Source: Bradyrhizobium sp. JYMT SZCCT0180 (lineage in GTDB: Bacteria > Pseudomonadota > Alphaproteobacteria > Rhizobiales > Xanthobacteraceae). Taken from it: DNA of 64,000 bases. The stretch spans positions 62,001 through 126,000 of the forward strand of contig NZ_JAFCLZ010000021.1 of the NCBI RefSeq assembly GCF_018130165.1. Direction: 5' to 3'. The notes below the pieces were generated by a model, which saw nothing but the letters and a program-made list of their open reading frames with translations, ran no database searches and had not been told where the DNA came from. Both the position numbers and the translations under genes were made by a program. Below, piece by piece: positions 25,337-33,976 of the stretch; position 1 is the first letter of the stretch, and each line of letters opens with the position of its first letter.

Positions 25337-26256
25337 GCCAGGCCGCTTATGTCGCCGTCGATTGGGGCACCAGCAGCTTCCGGCTGTGGCTGATGAATCA
25401 AGCCGGCGACGTGCTGTCGGAACGACGCAGCGATGAAGGCATGATGGCGGCCGCCAAGATCGGCTTCGCCGCCGTGCTGCAATCGCATCTTGATGCCGTC
25501 GGTGCCGCCGCTCACCTGCCTGTCATCATCTGCGGCATGGCGGGCGCCCGGCAGGGCTGGGTTGAAGCGGGATATATCGACACGCCGGCAAGCCTCGCAT
25601 CTATCCTGCAGCGTGCCGTGCTGGTTCCCGGTCAATCCCGTGATATCCGGATCCTTCCAGGCATCGCACAGCGCGACACCAAGGCGCCGGACGTGATGCG
25701 CGGCGAAGAAACCCAACTTCTCGGTGCTCTCGGCGCAGATGGTGAAGCGCTGGTCTGCATGCCCGGCACCCATTCGAAATGGGCCAGCGTGCGCGGTGGG
25801 ACCGTCGAACGCTTCACCACATTCATGACCGGAGAACTCTTCAGCGCCGTATCGCAAGGGACGATCCTCTCGCTGGCCGTGGCGAACGCGGACGAAGCCG
25901 TGGATACCAAAGCCTTCAGATCGGCTGTCGTTGCCGCCTTTGAGGCCCCTGCCTTCGCGGCCAATTTGTTGTTCCAGGTGCGCTCGGGTCAGCTTCTGTT
26001 CGGTGGCAGTGCCGCCTCGGCCCGCGAAAAAATATCGGGAACCCTGATCGGCCTCGAACTGGCGGCGGGACTGGCCGGCGATCGGTCGAGGCGCGATATT
26101 ACACTGGTTGCGTCAGGCAGGCTCGAGGCGCTGTATCGATTGGCGTTTGACAGCCTTTCCGTTGCGGTCCAATCCATCGATTCCGATGATGCGGTCCGTC
26201 GCGGTCTTGCCTTGGCTGCCAAGTCCTTGGCCGCCACGTCCATCTGGACTTTATAG
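25333..26256 (+). CDS. dgoK: 2-dehydro-3-deoxygalactonokinase
   Basis: A 307-residue sugar kinase of the DgoK family, phosphorylating 2-keto-3-deoxy-D-galactonate at O6 in the De Ley-Doudoroff pathway. Characteristic parts are VAVDWGTSSFRLWL (phosphate-binding loop of the ASKHA fold), ICGMAGARQGWVEAGYI, RGEETQLLGAL and CMPGTHSKWASV. The start ATG overlaps the upstream stop codon (ATGA), and dgoA follows 13 bp downstream, so the three genes should be one operon. Confidence 0.92.
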   Translation: MSQAAYVAVDWGTSSFRLWLMNQAGDVLSERRSDEGMMAAAKIGFAAVLQSHLDAVGAAAHLPVIICGMAGARQGWVEAGYIDTPASLASILQRAVLVPGQSRDIRILPGIAQRDTKAPDVMRGEETQLLGALGADGEALVCMPGTHSKWASVRGGTVERFTTFMTGELFSAVSQGTILSLAVANADEAVDTKAFRSAVVAAFEAPAFAANLLFQVRSGQLLFGGSAASAREKISGTLIGLELAAGLAGDRSRRDITLVASGRLEALYRLAFDSLSVAVQSIDSDDAVRRGLALAAKSLAATSIWTL

Positions 26257-26269
26257 AAGGATCAAGCGC

Positions 26270-26908
26270 GTGAACCCTGTTGCATTCCCGCCGATGAAGC
26301 GTCCGCTGGTTGCGATCCTGCGCGGCGTGAAACCCGAAGAGGCCGAGGGCATCGTCGGCGTGCTGATCGAACACGGCATGACGGCGATCGAGATTCCGCT
26401 CAACTCTCCGGATCCGTTCCGCTCCATCGAGATCGCCGTGAAGAAAGCCTCTGCCGATATCCTGATCGGTGCGGGCACCGTGCTGACGCCTGACGATGTC
26501 GAGCGGCTCCATGACGTCGGCGGACGGTTGATGGTTTCTCCCAACGTCGACCCCGAAGTGATTGCCAGCGCCCGGGACCACGGCATGATCACGATGCCCG
26601 GTGTGTTTACGGCGACGGAGGCGTTGCTGGCGGCGAAGACTGGGGCTTCCGCGCTGAAATTCTTTCCGGCGGGCGTCCTTGGCGCGGCGGGAATAACAGC
26701 GATCCGCGCCGTACTTCCCGCAGGTCTCATGATCGCCGCCGTCGGCGGAATCTCCGACAAGAATTTTGCGGAGTACACCAAGGCCGGCATTCACGCCTTC
26801 GGTCTCGGTACCAGCCTTTACAAGCCGGGCATGACCGCGGCCGAAGTCGCCGAACGCGCCAAGGCGACGATCCGCGCGTACGACACGGCGATGCAGGAAC
26901 CGAAATAG
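26270..26908 (+). CDS. dgoA: 2-dehydro-3-deoxy-6-phosphogalactonate aldolase
   Basis: A 212-residue class I aldolase of the KDPG/KDPGal family, splitting 2-keto-3-deoxy-6-phosphogalactonate into pyruvate and glyceraldehyde 3-phosphate. Motifs are VAILRGVKPEEA, the Glu in AIEIPLNSP, GAGTVL, SPNVDPEV and the Schiff-base lysine in ALKFFPAG. The GTG start at 26270 lies 13 bp behind dgoK; the longer open frame upstream is dgoK read in another frame. KDPGal rather than KDPG specificity is inferred from dgoK next to it. Confidence 0.92.
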   Translation: MNPVAFPPMKRPLVAILRGVKPEEAEGIVGVLIEHGMTAIEIPLNSPDPFRSIEIAVKKASADILIGAGTVLTPDDVERLHDVGGRLMVSPNVDPEVIASARDHGMITMPGVFTATEALLAAKTGASALKFFPAGVLGAAGITAIRAVLPAGLMIAAVGGISDKNFAEYTKAGIHAFGLGTSLYKPGMTAAEVAERAKATIRAYDTAMQEPK

Positions 26909-26940
26909 TTAAGCGGACGGCTCTGCCCGCCGGATCGCCG

Positions 26941-29433
26941 TTAGCCGGCGACCTCGCCGGTGCGCGCTGCTATCGCCGGCGTTTCGGCCTGCCTCGGCTG
27001 GATCGACGGCGCGTCAGCAACCATCGCAGGGTTGATCGCCGGCCGTGCCGCAAACAGCGTCATGCGGCTCATCTGGCGGCCGGCGACGACGATCATCAAC
27101 GCGCAGACGACATAGAGACCGACGCCGAGCGCGTAGGTGTTGGCGATACCGAACTCGATCGACAGCGCCATGCCCAGCACCGAGGCCAGCATCGACATGA
27201 TGCCGTTGGCGCTCCAGAAATACGGATGCAATTCGCTTTGGCGGCGCCAGATGCTCAGCCCCAGCGGGAACATCATGCCCATGCAGAACGCGGGCGGCGC
27301 CAGCAGCAGTATCGACAGCACGATGCGCATGCCTGTCGTCTCCGAGCGCGCCCATGTCGTCAATGCGGGTGTCAGCAGCCCGGCAATCGCGAGCGTCGCG
27401 AGCAGCGCGGTGAGCCGGGTGATGACTTCGCGAGTCCGGGGAGAACGCGCGCCGACCGTGGTGCTGCCCAATCCGCCGAACAGCAGGATGGTGAACAGCA
27501 CGACGCTGAGCCCATAGACCGGATGGCCCAGAAACACCATCAGCCGCTGCATCTGCGATATCTCGATCAGCATGAAGCCGATGCCGATCCCGCAGAAGAA
27601 CGTCACTGGCGGCGTCAGCGTCGCCAGCGGTGTCATGCGCGCGAGGCGAATGAACGGCCCGACGACGTAGAAAAGGCAAGCCACCAGCGCCACCGCGATT
27701 AGCGCCAGCGTCATGGTGATCGCGGTGTTGTTGTGGGTGCGCGCCGACATCGGTGCGGCGACGAAATCGCCAAAGCGCGCGGTGTAGAAGAAGAACGGAT
27801 TATCGTCGGTGGACGGCGTGACGTTCTCCGGCAGCGAGGCGAAGTAGGCAGCATCGGCCGTGCCGGAGATCAACTTCGTCGTCACCGCGTCGAAGGCGAC
27901 ATCCGGCCCCATCAGGATCTTGAAACCCTGGGCCTCAAGTCGCGTGCGCGCGGCTTGCCAATCGGCCGACGTGAACGCATCGGGCCGCGTGATCACGTTG
28001 ACGATGTTGCCGACGTTGAGCGCGATCAGGTGATCCTTCAGTCCGGCGGCAGGCACGCCGTTGCGTTGCAGGGCTTCGGCCGCGATCGAGACCAGTCGAT
28101 AGAATTCGCCGCGATGGGTGTCCGGGTCGTACCAGCGCGAGACCGACAGCATGCCGCGCGGCTTCAGCGCGCGGTAGAAATCGCCCCATGCTTCCACGGT
28201 ATAGAGCCGGTTCTCGGTGAGTGTCAGTCCGCCCGCGGCGGTCGCCGCCCAGGTGTCAATCAGGGAGATCTGCACCAGATCGTAGCGGTCGGAAGAATGG
28301 TTGATGTAGCTGCGGGCCTCGGCGTTGATCAGGGACACGCCGGGCTGCTTGTCGAGATGGCCGGAGAAGTCGGCGAACTTGTCGGTCAGCACTTCGAAGA
28401 TCGCCGGATTGATCTCGATGCCGCTGATCTTTTTGGCGCCGAACAGCAGCGCGGACAGGACGTCGCGGCCGCCGCCGACGCCGACGACGGCAACGTCTGA
28501 TGTCGGTTGCACCAGATAGGCGCCGTTGATGACGTCGTCCTTCAGATAGCCGAATTTGCCGAGGTCGCCGTCGAAGCGGGTGATGACGGTGGCGGCATCG
28601 GCGTCGATGTCGAGATACTTCTGATCGATCTTGGTCGTCGGCGTGCGCGAAAAGCCCCAGCCGAACGGCACGGATTCGCCCATCGCCGTGACGCGAACGC
28701 GCGAATAGGTGTTCCAGCGCTCGAACAGCGTTCCGGTTTGTTGCGCGCCCTTGGCCCAGAACACGCCGAGATGGCTCTTGCCGGAGACATCCAGCGCCGC
28801 ATGCACCATCGCGGCGGCGCCCAGCGACAGCGCGACGGCGCCGCTGAGGCGCAGCGTGCGGGTATCGCCGCTGCCGCGCACCACCATCCAGCCGGCGCCT
28901 GCAGCCATCGCGCCGATGCCGAGCGTGGCGCTGACGGGATCGATCACCAGCAACACGAAGATGATGCCGAGGCATCCGAGCGCTGCGCCGGCGAGGTCAG
29001 CAGCATAGAGCCAGCCGCCGCTGTAGGGCATGCGCGTGAGCAGCAGCGTGATGCAGACGCCGCTTGCGGTCAGCGGGATCACGAAGGCGATGGTCGAGGC
29101 CAGCAGCGCCAGCCACAGATACTCAACAGGCACCAGCACCGGTGCGCACAAGAAGCAGATCATGGCGCCGACGCCGGTGACGGCAAACCAGGAGGCGTGG
29201 CGCGCGAATTCGGTTCCGACGCGTTCGGGCGCATAGCGGGTGGGGTTGTTGTAAACCTCCATCGCGCCACGGGTCAGCCCGAGCATCGCCAGCGAAATCG
29301 CTGCAAACGCGAAATGGTAATACAGCATCACGCTGAAGAACCGCGTGATCAGGATCTGGTAGGACAGCGTGACCGAAGCCAATACGAAAATCGCAAAATA
29401 GTGGCGGCCAGTAATTTTTGGGAAGGGCTGCAA
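26941..29433 (-). CDS. Large membrane protein with spermidine-synthase-like domain
   Basis: An 830-residue protein in three parts. There are about seven hydrophobic segments at the N-terminus (to about 215). A Rossmann methyltransferase-like domain of the spermidine-synthase type comes next (about 295-480, nucleotide loop VVGVGGGRDVLSALLFGAKKISGIEINP). The C-terminal half has at least six more segments (about 570-790). The TTG at 29431-29433 follows GAGGAG at proper spacing and is preferred to the TTG at 29448. Such fusions are known but their reaction is not; a polyamine role is not established. Confidence 0.75.
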   Translation of the reverse strand: MQPFPKITGRHYFAIFVLASVTLSYQILITRFFSVMLYYHFAFAAISLAMLGLTRGAMEVYNNPTRYAPERVGTEFARHASWFAVTGVGAMICFLCAPVLVPVEYLWLALLASTIAFVIPLTASGVCITLLLTRMPYSGGWLYAADLAGAALGCLGIIFVLLVIDPVSATLGIGAMAAGAGWMVVRGSGDTRTLRLSGAVALSLGAAAMVHAALDVSGKSHLGVFWAKGAQQTGTLFERWNTYSRVRVTAMGESVPFGWGFSRTPTTKIDQKYLDIDADAATVITRFDGDLGKFGYLKDDVINGAYLVQPTSDVAVVGVGGGRDVLSALLFGAKKISGIEINPAIFEVLTDKFADFSGHLDKQPGVSLINAEARSYINHSSDRYDLVQISLIDTWAATAAGGLTLTENRLYTVEAWGDFYRALKPRGMLSVSRWYDPDTHRGEFYRLVSIAAEALQRNGVPAAGLKDHLIALNVGNIVNVITRPDAFTSADWQAARTRLEAQGFKILMGPDVAFDAVTTKLISGTADAAYFASLPENVTPSTDDNPFFFYTARFGDFVAAPMSARTHNNTAITMTLALIAVALVACLFYVVGPFIRLARMTPLATLTPPVTFFCGIGIGFMLIEISQMQRLMVFLGHPVYGLSVVLFTILLFGGLGSTTVGARSPRTREVITRLTALLATLAIAGLLTPALTTWARSETTGMRIVLSILLLAPPAFCMGMMFPLGLSIWRRQSELHPYFWSANGIMSMLASVLGMALSIEFGIANTYALGVGLYVVCALMIVVAGRQMSRMTLFAARPAINPAMVADAPSIQPRQAETPAIAARTGEVAG

Positions 29434-29514
29434 AACAGGGCTCCTCAATAACGCCGGCCAATGCGCGGTGCTGCCCCTTTTGCCTATGCTAGATTCCGTA
29501 ATGTTCGCTTAAAT

Positions 29515-29622
29515 AAATCGCATGATTTGAAGCGCCGGGCGCAACGGTCCGGTGGCTTGCGCGCGCGGCGCGGGCCTGCCGGCAGGAACGAGTTCGCCGG
29601 GCCAATGGTTAAGACATCTTAA
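29515..29622. promoter_or_regulatory. Two short perfect palindromes in the 216-bp gap upstream
   Basis: AAATC-GCAT-GATTT (29515-29528) and TTAAGA-CA-TCTTAA (29609-29622) are perfect inverted repeats in otherwise GC-rich DNA. They lie between the garD stop and the start of the large membrane protein, so they would suit operators for the latter. No other feature was seen in the gap. Confidence 0.35.
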
Positions 29623-29649
29623 ATCGCACCTGAGCCGGCCTTCTGCAGG

Positions 29650-31194
29650 TCAGGTCACCGGCCCTGGCGTGAACAGCGTGAGGTCGTTGTGAATGCCCCA
29701 GCGGTCGGACCACACTTTGGTGCGGCCGCTCGCGACGTCGAGGATCAGGCGGAACAAGTCCCAGCCGGTTTCCTCGATGGTCGCCTCGCCGGTGGCGATG
29801 CGGCCGGCGTCGAAGTCGATGAGGTCCTTCCAGCGCCGCGCCAGTTCGGTGCGGGTCGATACCTTGATGACGGGCGCGGCGGCGAGGCCATAGGGCGTGC
29901 CGCGGCCGGTGGTGAACACCTGCAATGTCATTCCCGACGCAAGCTGCAGGGTGCCGCAGATGAAGTCGCTCGCGGGCGTAGCCGCGAAGATCATGCCTTT
30001 CTTGCGCACGCGCTCGCCCGGCGCGAGCACGTCGACGATCGCGCTGGTGCCGGATTTGACGATCGAGCCGAGTGATTTCTCCACGATGTTGGCGAGCCCG
30101 CCCTTCTTGTTGCCGGGCGTGGTGTTGGCGCTGCGGTCGGCATCGCCCTTGGCGAGATAGCCGTCATACCAGTCCATTTCGCGGATCAGCGCGCGGCCGA
30201 CCTCCTCATTGGCGGCGCGGCGCGTCAACAGATGAATGGCGTCGCGCACTTCGGTGACTTCGGAAAACATCACGGCCGCGCCGGCGCGCACCAGCAGATC
30301 GGCGGCGAAGCCGAGCGCGGGATTGGCGGTCACGCCGGAAAAGGCGTCCGAGCCGCCGCATTGCAGGCCGATCACGAGGTCGGAAGCCGGACAGGTTTCG
30401 CGGCGGCGCGCATTGAGCACGGCAAGCCGCGCGTCCGCCATTTCCATGACCGCGTCGACGATGGCGCCAAAGCCGTCGAACGCCTCGTCCTGCATCCGCA
30501 CCACGCTGCTGTCTATCCCTTCCGGCAGCAGCCGCTCGGGCACCAGCTTTTCACAGCCGAGGCCGACGACCATGACTTCGCCGCCGAAATTCGGGTTCAG
30601 CGCCAGGTTCTGCAGGGTGCGTATCGGCACGATCGCCAGCGGCGCATTGATCGCGACGCCGCAGCCGTAATTATGCGTCAGCCCGACGACGTCGTCGACA
30701 TTGGGATATTTCGGCAGCAGTTCGGCCTTGATGCGCTTGATCGCAAATTGCAGCGTGCCGGCGACGCATTGCACGCTGGTCGAGATCGCCAGCACGTTCT
30801 TGGTGCCAACCGAACCATCGGGATTGCGAAAGCCCTCGAACGTGTATCCCTCAAGCGGCGCTTGCGGGGCAGGGACGGCGGTGGCGAGTTCGAGCCTGTC
30901 GAGCTCGGGCGGCGTCGGCATGTCGATGCGCGCTTCGTCGACCCATTCGCCGGCCAGGATCGGTTTTGCCGCGGTGCCGATCACCTCGTTGTAGCGGCGG
31001 ATCGGCGCGCCCGGCGCAATGTCCGACAGCGCCACCTTGTGGCCCTGCGGCACGAAGGTGCGCAGTTCGAGACCGCAGGCAAAACGGCTCTTCGCCGGCA
31101 GCCCGAGATCGTTGACCACGATCGCAACATTGTCGTTGGGGTCGAGCCGGATGTAGCGCGGCTCAAAGGCCTGCGCCGTCGCAGTTCCCGTCAC
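29650..31194 (-). CDS. garD: Galactarate dehydratase
   Basis: A 514-residue UxaA/GarD-family dehydratase that converts D-galactarate to 5-dehydro-4-deoxy-D-glucarate. The N-terminal SAF domain (about 15-95) is followed by the catalytic part with GFRNPDGSVGTKNVLAISTSVQCVAG, LTHNYGCGV, GLGCEKLVPE, LQCGGSDAFSGVTANPALG and TTGRGTPYG. The length is near E. coli GarD, and altronate dehydratase is less likely because of the SAF fusion and size. It is divergent from the AraC gene, which is the obvious candidate regulator. Confidence 0.9.
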   Translation of the reverse strand: MTGTATAQAFEPRYIRLDPNDNVAIVVNDLGLPAKSRFACGLELRTFVPQGHKVALSDIAPGAPIRRYNEVIGTAAKPILAGEWVDEARIDMPTPPELDRLELATAVPAPQAPLEGYTFEGFRNPDGSVGTKNVLAISTSVQCVAGTLQFAIKRIKAELLPKYPNVDDVVGLTHNYGCGVAINAPLAIVPIRTLQNLALNPNFGGEVMVVGLGCEKLVPERLLPEGIDSSVVRMQDEAFDGFGAIVDAVMEMADARLAVLNARRRETCPASDLVIGLQCGGSDAFSGVTANPALGFAADLLVRAGAAVMFSEVTEVRDAIHLLTRRAANEEVGRALIREMDWYDGYLAKGDADRSANTTPGNKKGGLANIVEKSLGSIVKSGTSAIVDVLAPGERVRKKGMIFAATPASDFICGTLQLASGMTLQVFTTGRGTPYGLAAAPVIKVSTRTELARRWKDLIDFDAGRIATGEATIEETGWDLFRLILDVASGRTKVWSDRWGIHNDLTLFTPGPVT

Positions 31195-31298
31195 AAAATT
31201 CTCCTCAATCCTGGCTCCGGCCGTATCCTGGACCGCGCCGGGACAGGTATACGCCGTTTTGGCGTTGATGTGGAACGACGGTGATCGTGCGGCGCAAT

Positions 31299-31311
31299 GG
31301 CGGATTCCGCC
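31299..31311. promoter_or_regulatory. Palindrome between garD and the AraC gene
   Basis: GGCGGA-T-TCCGCC is a perfect inverted repeat in the 240-bp divergent region. The motif cgcaatgg appears just before it (31293-31300) and again at about 31343, in ccgcaatggagg. AraC proteins often use paired direct repeats, so the two cgcaatgg copies may be the better operator candidates. Low certainty. Confidence 0.3.
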
Positions 31312-31434
31312 TTCATAGCTTCCGGTTTATGCACGATTGACCGCAATGGAGGCTTGATTTGGCAGCGCCTTCAGACCTAGCCTGACGTCTCCGATTTCCA
31401 TCAAGCGAGCCACCTCTCACGGTCTGACGCGCCC

Positions 31435-32373
31435 ATGGAGTGGTTGACCAAATCTACCCGGGCTGACCGGCCCTTTGGAAGCTGGGCCGACGACCTCGCG
31501 GACGCTTTCGTGCAGCTTGAACCCTGCAAGGTTTCGGACGCGCCGTTCTACGGCGCCATTTCAAAGGCCGATCTGGCGCCCATCCATATTTCACGGGTCA
31601 CGGCGGCGCCTCATAGCGTCCTGCGGCAACGGGCGCACATCGCCAGGGGCGCGGGCAATTTCTATTTTCTCAATCTGCAACTCGGCGGCCTGTCCCGCTC
31701 GGTGCAGCGTGGCCATGAGCAGATCTGCGGACCCGGGGATCTTGCGGTCATCGACACCACCGAGCCGTTTGAAATCATGAACCTGCGGGACTTCGAGCTG
31801 CTGTGCTTTGCCGTGCCCCGTGATCTGCTCGCAAACCGTTTTGCCGACCACCCGCGACTGAACTTATCGGCAACCGAAACCGGGCGCGCGCTGGCGCGGA
31901 CGTTGGCGGGATATGCCGATCTGTGCATTCGCGAGGAAGCGGACCTGCCGGTCCCCGCTTTGGGCGGGCATCTCCTGGATCTGTTATCCCATGCCGACAA
32001 GTTTGTGGCCGACAAACCGTCGGCGCATGCGCGCGCGTCCGTGCAATTATCGGTCATGCTCGATCACGTCGATCGGCATTTCACCGATCCGCGTTTCAAC
32101 GCCTCGAATTTGGCGCGGAAGTTCGGTTGTTCGCTTCGTTATGTCCACAAACTGTTCAGCAGCACCGGTCGTTCGGTCGGCGAGCACGTCAACGACCGCC
32201 GCATCCTTGCCAGCGCGCGATATCTTCTCGATCCGGATTTTCGCAGGATGACGATTGCCGAGATTGCTTACGCGGTCGGCTTTAGCGACATTTCGTATTT
32301 CAACCGGCTGTTCAAACGCTGCAACGGCCTGTCGCCGCGCGATTTCCGCAACCGGCAGTCGTCTCGAACCTGA
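31435..32373 (+). CDS. AraC-family transcriptional regulator
   Basis: A 312-residue activator-type protein. The C-terminal 100 residues hold two helix-turn-helix units (FNASNLARKFGCSLRYVHKLF and MTIAEIAYAVGFSDISYFNRLFKRCNGLSPRDFR), the AraC/XylS signature. The N-terminal part resembles the AraC-binding-like domain seen in NitR/FeaR-type members. It is divergent from garD and upstream of an acyl-CoA dehydrogenase in the same direction, so either could be its target. Confidence 0.88.
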   Translation: MEWLTKSTRADRPFGSWADDLADAFVQLEPCKVSDAPFYGAISKADLAPIHISRVTAAPHSVLRQRAHIARGAGNFYFLNLQLGGLSRSVQRGHEQICGPGDLAVIDTTEPFEIMNLRDFELLCFAVPRDLLANRFADHPRLNLSATETGRALARTLAGYADLCIREEADLPVPALGGHLLDLLSHADKFVADKPSAHARASVQLSVMLDHVDRHFTDPRFNASNLARKFGCSLRYVHKLFSSTGRSVGEHVNDRRILASARYLLDPDFRRMTIAEIAYAVGFSDISYFNRLFKRCNGLSPRDFRNRQSSRT

Positions 32374-32484
32374 CCGGTGCGCCACAGGCCAGGAATTCGG
32401 TTCACCCCGGTCCAAGACGCGCGCACAAGCCGCCGCTAGCCTTTCCCCGACGTGCCGCAACGGCATCGAGCAAGCGGGAGACGC

Positions 32485-33747
32485 ATGATGGCGATCGATT
32501 TCACCCTCACTCCGGAGCAACGTGCGCTGCAGTCGGGGGCCCGCCAGTTTGCAAGGGAAGTCCTCTCCGGCGTCAGGGCCGCCACCGACATGCTGCCGAC
32601 GGCGGAGCAACGCTTCCTGGCGACGAGGCCGGCCTATGAGGCGATGGTCGCCGCCGGATACTTGCGGAAATGCATTCCGGCGCCGGCAGGCGGCGATGGA
32701 AACGGCTTGGTCGACATGGCCATCATGGCCGAGGAATTTTACAGCGTGAACGCCAGCGTGACGCTGACGATGCTCGGCACGGTGCTCGGCCTGTTGCCGG
32801 TTCTGATCGGCGGCACCCCCGAACAATGCGGCCGCTTTCTCGGGCCGTTCCTGCAAAAGCGCGGCGCGCCGCTCGCCGGCTTCTGTTCGAGCGAGCCGGG
32901 CGGCAGCGCCAACGCCGGTTCGCCACCGCCGGGTGAAGGCGTGCGCACCACCGCGCGGGCCGACGGTGAGGAGTGGGTGATCAACGGGCGCAAGAAGTGG
33001 GTGTCGTCGGCGACCGGATGGGACCGCAAGGGCGCCGACCTGCTCTGCGTGGTTTGCCGGACGGGTTCTTCCGGATCGCCCGGCAAGGACATTTCGGTGA
33101 TCGCGGTCGAGCGGCCGGAACGTGGAATCGTGTTCGAGCGCGCGATCGAATCGATGGGGCATCGGGCTCATCTGGTGACGGAGTTCGCGTTCGAGGAGTT
33201 GCGGGTCCCGCGCAGCCATGTGCTGGGAGAGCAGGGCGCCGGCCTCGCGCTGAGCGAAGCCAGTTTTACCGGGACCGCCGCCCTCGTCGGAATCTTCGGT
33301 GTTGCGCTGATGCGGGCTGCGTTCGATTTCGCGCTGCATTTCGCCCGGACCGAGCGGCGCGGCGGCATCCATCCGATCATCGAACATCAGGCGGTCGGCT
33401 ATGCGCTGGCCGATGCCAAGACCGCGATCGAGGCGGCGCGGTATCTGAGCTGGCGGGCCTGCCATGCGCTCGACCGGCAGTCGCCTGCGGCCGCGGAACT
33501 TTCGGTTCAGGCCAAAGTGTTCGGCTCCGAGACCGCCGTTCGTGTCATCACCGACCTGATGCGCGTCGTCGGAATCGACAGCTATGACCGGGCGCTTCCG
33601 CTGGCGAGCCTGCTTCAGGACGCGCTGGCGCTGCCGATCTTCGATGGCGGCAACATGGGGATCCGGCGCAGGCAGTTACACAACATGATCATGCAGCCGG
33701 GGTACGACCCGCTATCGGCAAGCGGGGCGGCCGAAGGCCATCCTTAG
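32485..33747 (+). CDS. Acyl-CoA dehydrogenase family protein
   Basis: A 420-residue flavoprotein with the three-part ACAD fold: helical N-terminus (about 1-125), beta domain with GFCSSEPGGSANAG and WVINGRKKWVSSATG, and helical C-terminus with the FARTERRGGIHPIIEHQAVGYALADAKTAIEAAR block. It is predicted to oxidise an acyl-CoA using FAD; the substrate is not readable. The ATG at 32485 follows GCGGGAG (a second ATG follows directly). Its TAG stop codon is the first three bases of the repeat at 33745-33849. Confidence 0.85.
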   Translation: MMAIDFTLTPEQRALQSGARQFAREVLSGVRAATDMLPTAEQRFLATRPAYEAMVAAGYLRKCIPAPAGGDGNGLVDMAIMAEEFYSVNASVTLTMLGTVLGLLPVLIGGTPEQCGRFLGPFLQKRGAPLAGFCSSEPGGSANAGSPPPGEGVRTTARADGEEWVINGRKKWVSSATGWDRKGADLLCVVCRTGSSGSPGKDISVIAVERPERGIVFERAIESMGHRAHLVTEFAFEELRVPRSHVLGEQGAGLALSEASFTGTAALVGIFGVALMRAAFDFALHFARTERRGGIHPIIEHQAVGYALADAKTAIEAARYLSWRACHALDRQSPAAAELSVQAKVFGSETAVRVITDLMRVVGIDSYDRALPLASLLQDALALPIFDGGNMGIRRRQLHNMIMQPGYDPLSASGAAEGHP

Positions 33748-33849
33748 AGCCTTTTCCGTTCCGATGGAATCGGAACGGGGCTCTAGATTCTTGTTTTGAC
33801 GCGTTTTCTTGACGCGAACCGGTGTCCACTTCGCTGGAAAACGCTCTAG
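33745..33849. repeat. 105-bp double-hairpin repeat, copy A
   Basis: The sequence is the reverse complement, with few changes, of 47865-47969, and partly of 7139-7200. It contains hairpin CCGTTCCGAT-GGA-ATCGGAACGG and the inverted pair GAAAAC/GTTTTC around a conserved cgaaccggtgtccact. The ends tagagcc and ggctcta are inverted too. It directly abuts the acyl-CoA dehydrogenase stop codon and precedes the ketopantoate-reductase-like gene. A role in termination or mRNA stability is plausible. Confidence 0.8.
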
Positions 33850-33976
33850 CGGGTTCGTCGACATCTCACGACCACGACAACCTGCCCGCCCGATACGTGT
33901 CAACCGTTGTGGTGAGGCCTCGAGGTGCGCTAGCTTCCCCTCCAAGAAACGCCAAACAGAAACCGAAGGGGCAAGC

